From DAIOGN01 sp036745245 (GTDB lineage Bacteria > Zixibacteria > MSB-5A5 > JAUVRN01), in NCBI GenBank assembly GCA_036745245.1, contig DAIOGN010000145.1, positions 1 through 7,278 on the forward strand: a DNA stretch of 7,278 bases, read 5' to 3'. Below are positions 1-5,274 of this stretch, one piece after another; position 1 is the stretch's first letter, and each line of letters starts with the position of its first letter. The notes under the pieces were generated by a model, which made no database searches, had not been told where the DNA came from, and saw only the letters and a list, made by a program, of their open reading frames with translations. The position numbers and the translations under genes are program-made.

Positions 1-151
1 GGAGGAGATCGCCGAGTGCCTGTGGTCGCTCGGCCGCACCGAGGAGGCCCGGCCGTATTTCGCCCGGGCGCACGAGCTGCTCTCGCAGGATCCGTGGATC
101 GCGCGGGATGAACCCGATCGTCTCGCCCGACTCTTGAACCTGGGCCGCTGA
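1..151 (+). CDS. TPR-repeat protein, C-terminal fragment (5' end outside window)
   Basis: The frame is open from the window edge (first full codon at base 2) to a TGA at 149-151, giving 49 residues. They include LWSLGRTEEARPYFARAHEL, which has the pattern of a tetratricopeptide helix pair: a small residue and Leu-Gly in helix A, a Glu-Ala turn, then Phe and Ala in helix B. TPR units are protein-interaction scaffolds. The fragment ends in a charged Arg/Asp-rich helix and has no enzyme motif, so the overall function cannot be told. The gene converges on the CHAD gene with only 28 bases between the two stops. A one-unit match could also come from another helical-repeat family, so TPR is likely but not certain. 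Confidence 0.7.
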   Translation, partial: EEIAECLWSLGRTEEARPYFARAHELLSQDPWIARDEPDRLARLLNLGR

Positions 152-163
152 GTCCGCGCGACG

Positions 164-178
164 CGCCTGCGTCAGGCG
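164..178. terminator. Compact hairpin between convergent genes, possible bidirectional terminator
   Basis: CGCCTG (164-169) and CAGGCG (173-178) form a perfect six-base-pair stem with a three-base loop. The hairpin sits in the 28-base gap between the TPR-gene stop (+) and the CHAD-gene stop (-). The position suits a shared transcription terminator. No T-tract follows on either strand, so it is not a canonical intrinsic terminator, and short GC-rich stems are common by chance at this base composition. Confidence 0.3.
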
Positions 179-179
179 G

Positions 180-1115
180 TCATGCGGATACGCCGAGGGC
201 CGAAAGCAGTCGGCGCCAGGCGCCGTCGAATTGCGTGCGGTGGCGCTCTGCAGACGCAGCCAGTCGCTCCGAGTACGCGGCATACAGCTCGGGATGCCTC
301 AGCCGAGCGCCGGCCCTCGCGTCGAGAAAACCGCGCAGGTCGGCACAGGCGACGGTGGCATCGTGCCAGCCGCCCAGCGCCCTGTGCACTTCACGGAGCC
401 TCGAATCGAGTTCCGCCGGGTCGGGATCCTTCTCCGGCGCAAGGGCTGTCACCAGTCCGAGCACGTAGCGTGCGTCCTTCGAGAGCCGTCTCACGCGGTG
501 CAGATCCACAGTGCTCATGTCGCTCTCCTGTTGCACGTCCGCGAGCCGGCTCGCCAAAACGGCGAAGAGCGAACGGGCACGCCACTCCAGTTCGGGCTCG
601 TCGCACGTCGACGTGGCGGAGAGCACCCTGTGCGAAAGCTGGAGCGCAACTGTTGGTGTCCAGGCGGGCGCCAGTGCAAGGAAGCGCTGCCGCGCCGACA
701 TCTCACGGGCCGTCAGCGCATGAATCCACTCCGGGATCGACAGCTCTTCCTCTGCCATGTGCACGGCGAGCAGCTGCCGGTGGACGTGGCACTCCCGCAG
801 CGGTCCCGCGGCGCGAAACAGTTTTCGGATCGGGCGTGCGGCCGCGCGTACAGGATCGGCCGGATCCGGCGACCGAAGCGGCGTCAAAGCCGCGCGAATC
901 ATTTTGAAGGCTACACGCAGTTCGTGAAGCGACACGTCCGAGCAGTCGTGAAAGGCCCTGTTCGCGTGCCGGTCGAAGCGGGCCAGCAACTCGTCCAGGT
1001 GCCCCTGATAGGCGCCCCGGGGAGCGGTTTCGTCCTCTGCCGGCACCGCGTCCGGAACCGCGTCCGGCACCGCGTCCGGCACCTCGTGCGACACCGGGTC
1101 GCCGGACGTACTCAT
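180..1115 (-). CDS. CHAD-domain protein (polyphosphate-associated)
   Basis: This 311-residue protein is the last gene of the polyphosphate operon. CHAD (conserved histidine alpha-helical domain) proteins bind polyphosphate or localise to its granules, using conserved His and basic residues on two helical bundles. Both repeats are visible. The first has LHELRVAFKMIR at about residues 63-74 (H64, R67, K71, R74), followed by AAGPLRECHV near 102-111. The second has LHRVRRLSKDARYVLGL at about 205-221 (H206, R209, K213, R216), followed by ALGGWHDATV near 246-255. The first 35 residues are acidic and proline-rich with a DAVP repeat, and look disordered. No signal peptide or membrane segment is seen, so it is probably cytoplasmic. 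The ATG shares the tetranucleotide ATGA with the ppx stop (1112-1115), which implies translational coupling. It has no fused CYTH or other catalytic domain, so a scaffold or binding role is more likely than an enzymatic one. Confidence 0.88.
   Translation of the reverse strand: MSTSGDPVSHEVPDAVPDAVPDAVPAEDETAPRGAYQGHLDELLARFDRHANRAFHDCSDVSLHELRVAFKMIRAALTPLRSPDPADPVRAAARPIRKLFRAAGPLRECHVHRQLLAVHMAEEELSIPEWIHALTAREMSARQRFLALAPAWTPTVALQLSHRVLSATSTCDEPELEWRARSLFAVLASRLADVQQESDMSTVDLHRVRRLSKDARYVLGLVTALAPEKDPDPAELDSRLREVHRALGGWHDATVACADLRGFLDARAGARLRHPELYAAYSERLAASAERHRTQFDGAWRRLLSALGVSA
1045..1080 (-). repeat. Three tandem 12-bp units encoding a DAVP repeat
   Basis: The plus strand reads ACCGCGTCCGGM three times in a row (1045-1056, 1057-1068, 1069-1080; M = A, then C, C), with one base changed between units and a degenerate half unit after them. 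On the coding strand this gives DAVP three times near residues 12-24 of the CHAD protein, ahead of the folded domain. The unit is a multiple of three, so gain or loss of copies keeps the frame. It most likely arose by slippage in a disordered linker. Confidence 0.85.
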
Positions 1116-2089
1116 CGGCCCTGTGCGGACGGAACGCTGGCGGGGATCTTTTGGGCTCGCAGGTCGGAGGCGGCCTCGATGTATTTCTGGTAGAGCAGCT
1201 GGATCATGCCGTCGGCCAGTCCGGCCAGGGGGACCAGCATCTCTTCACAGCGCGACCACTTCATGATGTGCAGGTAGATCTGGCAGGCCGGCACGATGAC
1301 GTCGGCGCGATCGGGAGACAGTCCCAGACGCAGGATGCGTTCGGCGTAGGTAAACTGCTCCAGATAGCCGTGCAGTCGTCGCAGTTCGCCAAACGTAAGA
1401 CGCGCGCCCTCCTTCTTTCGTGCCAGCCGGAAGAGCTTGTTGATGTTGCCTCCGGACCCGATCGCCACCAGGGGCCGGTGGCCGCGTGTCGTCTCGCGAA
1501 CCCACGACTTCAACATCTGCCACCCCTCCTCGGCCTTGCGTCCCTTGAGAACTCGGAGCGTGCCGATGTCGAACGACCGCGACGCGACGCGTCGGCCGTT
1601 TGCGACGATGCTGATCTCCGTGGATCCGCCGCCCACATCCATGAGCACATAACGTTCGTCCAGATTCAGCCAGCCATCCGCTCCGGCCAGGCAGATGATG
1701 TCCGCTTCGCGCTGACCATCGAGGATCTCCAGGGGCAATCCCGACTCGAGGCCCACCGTGCGCGCCACTTCTTCCCCGTTGGCTGCTTCGCGCAGGGCGC
1801 TGGTGGCGTAGGCGAGGCGATCCCTGGCCCCGTAGGCCGCGATCAGATCCGAGAATCCCGACAGGGTTTTCGCCAGGCGCGCGGCCTTGTCGGAGGTGAT
1901 CTCCCCCGCGGTGAACACGTCGTCTCCCAACCGCAGGGGCATGCGGATCAGGGACTCCTTCTTGACCACGGCATGCTCGGCCTCGAAGAAGACCCTGGAG
2001 AGGAGGAGCCGGACCGCGTTGGATCCCACATCCACGGCAGCGAACCGAAGAGCCGGCTCGTCTGTGAGATACTCCGGGCCCGTGTTCAC
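1112..2089 (-). CDS. ppx: Ppx/GppA-family exopolyphosphatase (short, single catalytic unit)
   Basis: This is an actin-fold phosphatase of the Ppx/GppA family, which removes phosphate from polyphosphate ends or the 5' phosphate of pppGpp. I start it at the GTG at 2087-2089, giving 325 residues. The longer open frame (to 2263) would add 58 Ala/Gly/Arg-rich residues lying wholly on the end of ppk. The GTG instead forms a GTGA overlap with the ppk stop, and the next in-frame Met is at residue 50, past the first motif. Motifs: AAVDVGSNAVRLLL (phosphate-1, residues 17-30), ATSALREA (95-102), ILDGQREADII (122-132), MDVGGGSTEIS (phosphate-2, 150-160) and AIGSGGNINKL (209-219). It lacks the C-terminal HD-type region that makes E. 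coli PPX about 510 residues. No clear Shine-Dalgarno precedes the GTG, so it probably depends on coupling to ppk. Linkage to ppk favours exopolyphosphatase over GppA, but sequence alone does not separate them. Confidence 0.9.
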   Translation of the reverse strand: MNTGPEYLTDEPALRFAAVDVGSNAVRLLLSRVFFEAEHAVVKKESLIRMPLRLGDDVFTAGEITSDKAARLAKTLSGFSDLIAAYGARDRLAYATSALREAANGEEVARTVGLESGLPLEILDGQREADIICLAGADGWLNLDERYVLMDVGGGSTEISIVANGRRVASRSFDIGTLRVLKGRKAEEGWQMLKSWVRETTRGHRPLVAIGSGGNINKLFRLARKKEGARLTFGELRRLHGYLEQFTYAERILRLGLSPDRADVIVPACQIYLHIMKWSRCEEMLVPLAGLADGMIQLLYQKYIEAASDLRAQKIPASVPSAQGR

Positions 2090-4278
2090 GCCGCCGAACG
2101 CGCCGGAGCCACCGGCTGCGGCCGGGTCGACGGGCTCTGGGGCCGTGCCTTGCGCACCAGCCAGCGATAGAGTTCCAGCTGCGAGCGTCGCCGCACGCCT
2201 CCTTCGGATCGCAGGTTTTGAAGATGTTCGTCCAGGATCCGCGCCTTCATCGTGTCTTTCCATTGGGTATCGAAGTAGGTCTCCAGCTCGCCGCGCAACT
2301 CATCGTCGTACACGGGACACACCACTTCCAGGCGGGCGTCGAGATTGCGCGCCATGAGGTCGGCCGACGAGATGAAGAACTGGGCCTTCGAGCCGTCCCC
2401 GAACGCAAAGACCCGCGAGTGCTCCAGAAATCGGTCCACGATGCTCCTGGCTTCGATGCGTTCCGACACTCCCGGCCGGCCCGGCACCAGGGAGAACATC
2501 GAACGCACCAGAAGCTGCACCTGCACGCCGGCCTGGCTCGCCCGGTAGAGGTCGCGGATCAGGTCCGGGTCGGTGAGGTTGTTCACCTTGAGCCGGATGC
2601 GTCCCCCCCGGCCTTCCTTGGCCAGCTTCATCTCCGCGTGGATGAGCTTGCGAAGCCGCGGCCGCGCGGAGAACGGCGACACCAGAAGATGCCGGAAGTT
2701 TCCCCGCGTGTAGTCGCTCTCGCAGAACTTGAACATCTTGCTCACGTCCTTCGTCACGCGCGGATCCGCGGTGAGCAGAAGATGATCGCCGTACTGACGC
2801 GCCGTGTCCTCGTTGAAGTTGCCCGTGCCGACCACGGCATACCGGCGCTTGCCTTCGCGTTCGATGCGCGTGATCTGGCACACCTTGGCGTGTACCTTGA
2901 GCCCCGGCACGCCGTAGATCACGTGCACGCCCTCGTCCTGAAGCATCTGGCCCCAGTCGAGATTGGCCTCCTCGTCGAAGCGGGCCTGCAGCTCCAGCAC
3001 CACCGTCACCACCTTGCCGTTGCGCGCCGCGTTCACGAGGGCGTTGATCACCGACGAGTTCTTGGCGGCCCGATAGATCGTGAGTTTCACCGAGATCACG
3101 TCGGGATCGATGGAGGCTTCCCGCAGCAGATCGATGAAGTGATCGAACGTGTGGTACGGGTAGTGCAACAGGACGTCGCGCGACTTGAGCACGTCGAGGA
3201 ACCGCCCGCCTCGCGCGAACGCGGGATGGGTGATGGGACGAAGCGCCCGGTACCGCAGGCGGGCGCCCCCCAGGTCGGGAAAGCGGATGAAGTCCCTGAA
3301 ATTGTGGTACCGCTGGCCCGGAATCATGGCGTCGTCGGGCGACATTTCGAGTTTCTTCACGAGGAGCTTCAGAAACGGGGCCGGGAGCGCAGAATCGTAG
3401 GTGAAGCGCACGGGCGCGCCTTCCCGGCGCTGCTTCAGACTGCGGGCCAGCTTCTTCACGAGGCTGTCGCTCAAATCGTCGTCCATCTCCAGTTCGGCGT
3501 CGCGCGTGATCTTCACCGAATAGGCCGCAAAGCGCTCGAACCCCAGGGAGGCGAAGATGTCATTCAGACAATAGCGGATCACATCGTCGAGCAGGATGAT
3601 CGAGCGGCCTTCTCCGCGGGTGGGGAGTTCGAGGAATCGTCCTTCCACATGCGTCGGCATCTCCATGAGGGCGTGGCGACGGCCATCGTCGCCGCCCGAC
3701 GGGTACAACTCCACCGCCAGGTAGACGGACTGGTCCCGCAGAACCGGCATGACCTTCAAACCGTCCAGCATGAGCGGCATGAGATGACGCCGCACACGGT
3801 TGCGAAAATAGGCGCGCACAAACGTCGCCTGAGCCGGATCCAGCTGGGTCTCGGACACCATGTGGATGTGGGCATCGTGCAGTGCCCGGGTCAGGTCGGC
3901 ATAGATCTGGTCGAAGCGCTGGTGCTGCCGCAGCACAATGGTCTGAATCTCCCGCAGCACCGAACGCGGGTCGGCCCCCAGGACCCTGCGTGCCTGATCG
4001 CCCAGGCCCACGAGACGCCGGAGCGCGGCCACGCGGATGCGGAAGAACTCGTCGAGATTGCTCGAGAAGATCCCCAGAAACCTCAGGCGCTCAAGCAGCG
4101 GAACCTCGGAGTCGCTCGCCTCCTGGAGAATGCGCTCGTTGAACGACAGCCAGGACAGTTCGCGGTTTCGAATCGGTCCGCCGGGTGAGCTGCGCTTGCG
4201 CACGCCCTCGGCGCCTTGTGCAAACGTCGGCTCGGATCCGCGCTTTGGATCGTGTCGGCGAGAGGCGTTTGGATTCAC
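2086..4278 (-). CDS. ppk: Polyphosphate kinase 1 (PPK1)
   Basis: PPK1 reversibly transfers the gamma phosphate of ATP onto a polyphosphate chain through a phosphohistidine. I start it at the GTG at 4276-4278, giving 730 residues. It has an AGGAGG ten bases upstream and forms a GTGA overlap with the sixA stop; the longer frame (to 4695) only shadows sixA. A basic, Pro/Gly-rich lead of about 35 residues precedes RNRELSWLSFNERIL (37-51), the usual start of the N domain. Catalytic residues fall at a constant +28 from E. coli numbering: R403 (IYRAAK), R433 (ARFDEEANLDW), H463 (GLKVHAK, the phosphorylated His), Y496 and H620 (LEHSRVFAF). The GTGNFNE motif is at 484-490. The exception is V482, where E. 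coli has His454. The last 20 residues are a Pro/Ser-rich tail. PPK1 is usually at the inner membrane or soluble, and no membrane segment is seen here. The family call is secure. Confidence 0.97.
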   Translation of the reverse strand: MNPNASRRHDPKRGSEPTFAQGAEGVRKRSSPGGPIRNRELSWLSFNERILQEASDSEVPLLERLRFLGIFSSNLDEFFRIRVAALRRLVGLGDQARRVLGADPRSVLREIQTIVLRQHQRFDQIYADLTRALHDAHIHMVSETQLDPAQATFVRAYFRNRVRRHLMPLMLDGLKVMPVLRDQSVYLAVELYPSGGDDGRRHALMEMPTHVEGRFLELPTRGEGRSIILLDDVIRYCLNDIFASLGFERFAAYSVKITRDAELEMDDDLSDSLVKKLARSLKQRREGAPVRFTYDSALPAPFLKLLVKKLEMSPDDAMIPGQRYHNFRDFIRFPDLGGARLRYRALRPITHPAFARGGRFLDVLKSRDVLLHYPYHTFDHFIDLLREASIDPDVISVKLTIYRAAKNSSVINALVNAARNGKVVTVVLELQARFDEEANLDWGQMLQDEGVHVIYGVPGLKVHAKVCQITRIEREGKRRYAVVGTGNFNEDTARQYGDHLLLTADPRVTKDVSKMFKFCESDYTRGNFRHLLVSPFSARPRLRKLIHAEMKLAKEGRGGRIRLKVNNLTDPDLIRDLYRASQAGVQVQLLVRSMFSLVPGRPGVSERIEARSIVDRFLEHSRVFAFGDGSKAQFFISSADLMARNLDARLEVVCPVYDDELRGELETYFDTQWKDTMKARILDEHLQNLRSEGGVRRRSQLELYRWLVRKARPQSPSTRPQPVAPARSAA

Positions 4279-5006
4279 GAGCCGTTCTCCTCCTGAACGT
4301 TCACGAGACGGCGGGCCCACTGCTTTTGAATCAGCCCCTTCGAACCCGCGGAGTCGACGATGGAGGCGGCCAGGTCGCGCGCCGTCGCACGAAAGAGTTT
4401 CTGAAGGTGGCGCGTGTGCATGTGCGCTTCGAACTCCAGTACCTCCCCGAGGCGATTCTCGATGCGCAGGGCGAGGGCTTTCTTCACCTGCGAGGCCAGC
4501 CTCAACCGTCCGGCTCGCGAGAGCGGGCTGTCGAAGTACTCCAGCTGAACGTGGGGCGGCCCCGCGTCCGCCCAGTCGGCGACATCGAGTCGCAATCCCA
4601 CGACGCCCGCCTTGGGGATGGACGTGCGGCACCCCGGAACCCATTCGGCCAGAAGGTCGGACAACACGGGATTGTGACCCACCAGTACGGCGCACTCCGC
4701 TTCAGGCGGCAGGTCCGTCACCAGCGCGGACAGGTCCCGGGCGGATTGAGCCTCGTAGAGAATGAGGTTCAATTCGATCTGCTCCACGGGGACGTCGAGT
4801 TGCTCCGCAAACACGTGCGCGGTTTCGAGGGCTCTGCGGGCGGGCGAGGACACCACCAGATCGGGAGATCCGCACACCTGCTTAAGATTGCCACCCGTGC
4901 GCCGCGCCTGCTTGAAGCCGCGCGTCAACAGAACGCGGTCGAAGTCGGGCACGTCGTCGGCGCGAAGCGTGGCTTGTGCGTGTCGGACCAGATAGAGTGT
5001 CTTCAC
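4275..5006 (-). CDS. sixA: SixA-like phosphohistidine phosphatase with C-terminal extension
   Basis: This is a histidine-phosphatase-superfamily protein. SixA enzymes dephosphorylate phosphohistidines in signalling or PTS proteins through a catalytic histidine. From the GTG at 5004-5006 it has 243 residues. TLYLVRHAQA (3-12) carries the nucleophile H9 and R8; VVSSPARRALETAHVF (51-66) carries the phosphate-binding R57; VLVGHNPVLSDLL (107-119) carries the second catalytic H111; and the PKAGVVGLRLD strand (131-141) is the usual SixA ending. SixA proteins are typically about 160 residues. Here some 80 more form a helical, basic tail (165-243) that I do not recognise. It is the first gene of the operon, and its TGA overlaps the ppk GTG. 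The start is uncertain: a GTG at 5061-5063 would add 19 residues, but the family normally begins right at the beta strand leading to RH. The Shine-Dalgarno near 5006 (AGGGA) sits very close. The symbol is by family only. Confidence 0.85.
   Translation of the reverse strand: MKTLYLVRHAQATLRADDVPDFDRVLLTRGFKQARRTGGNLKQVCGSPDLVVSSPARRALETAHVFAEQLDVPVEQIELNLILYEAQSARDLSALVTDLPPEAECAVLVGHNPVLSDLLAEWVPGCRTSIPKAGVVGLRLDVADWADAGPPHVQLEYFDSPLSRAGRLRLASQVKKALALRIENRLGEVLEFEAHMHTRHLQKLFRATARDLAASIVDSAGSKGLIQKQWARRLVNVQEENGS
4289..4294 (-). promoter_or_regulatory. Strong Shine-Dalgarno of ppk inside the end of sixA
   Basis: The coding strand reads AGGAGG (plus-strand CCTCCT) ten bases before the ppk GTG and within the last codons of sixA, where it encodes part of the EENGS tail. 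It settles the choice of the GTG at 4278 over the far-upstream open frame. It also suggests ppk can load its own ribosomes as well as being coupled to sixA. The ppx and CHAD starts lack a comparable site. Confidence 0.75.
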
Positions 5007-5274
5007 AATCCCTGCGCCCGGCCGAAGGTGGCCGGCTCGGATGCCATACGACTCATAAACCACTCAAAATATGGCGAATCCGCTCACGGGCACACCAAAT
5101 AGTGTTAAGATTGACGGCTTCGTAAGGCGTGCCGCTTCTTTGCCTCACGCCAAAGTGTATCGGCCACACCCGTTTGGGGGCACACGTGCTTGCGGGAGAG
5201 GGCAAGGACGGCCCGGGGATTGACGCTGGGCAAACGGGGCCGGATCGTCTACCTTTGGCCGCAACCAGGACCTC
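5007..5274. promoter_or_regulatory. Divergent intergenic region between the polyphosphate operon and the kinase gene
   Basis: No gene is supported in these 268 bases, which must hold the promoters for both directions. The part from about 5050 to 5160 is clearly more AT-rich than the flanks. On the minus strand, CATATT (plus 5068-5073) lies 19 bases from TTGGTG (plus 5093-5098), a poor sigma-70-like pair that would start transcription some 50 bases before the sixA GTG. On the plus strand, TTGACG occurs at 5111-5116 and 5220-5225, but neither has a convincing -10 at 16-18 bases. Two 5+8+5 inverted repeats are present: CTTTG/CAAAG at 5138-5155 and CTTGC/GCAAG at 5189-5206. A third, GGCGTG/CACGCC, spans 5126-5151. 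These could be operator or leader elements. No riboswitch or known regulator box is recognised. Confidence 0.4.
5018..5035 (-). other. GC-rich hairpin just upstream of the sixA start
   Basis: CCGGCC (5018-5023) and GGCCGG (5030-5035) form a perfect six-base-pair stem with a six-base loop. In the sixA message the stem ends 11 bases before the GTG at 5006, so it borders the ribosome entry site. If translation instead begins at the GTG at 5063, the same bases are coding and the fold is incidental. Confidence 0.35.

Noticed and set aside
231..1193. 320-codon plus-strand open frame opposite the CHAD gene
   Set aside because: It is antisense to the CHAD gene with its paired HxxRxxxKxxR motifs. The translation is Arg-rich and repetitive, and includes the reversed 12-bp repeat.
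1151..2170. 339-codon plus-strand open frame opposite ppx
   Set aside because: It is antisense to the Ppx/GppA gene, whose motifs are clear on the minus strand. The translation has no domain or proper upstream signals.
2218..4188. 656-codon plus-strand open frame opposite ppk
   Set aside because: It lies wholly antisense to a certain PPK1 gene. Its translation is rich in His, Arg, Val and Glu with no recognisable domain, as expected from third-position GC bias on the opposite strand.
4185..5102. 305-codon plus-strand open frame opposite sixA and the ppk start
   Set aside because: It is antisense to SixA and would run across the operon promoter region. It has no recognisable protein features.
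5220..5250. TTGACG at 5220 as the -35 of a kinase promoter
   Set aside because: The hexamer is good, but bases 16-18 downstream (GATCGT region) do not resemble a -10, and the nearest TAC-like hexamer is over 20 bases away. I left it as part of the intergenic description only.
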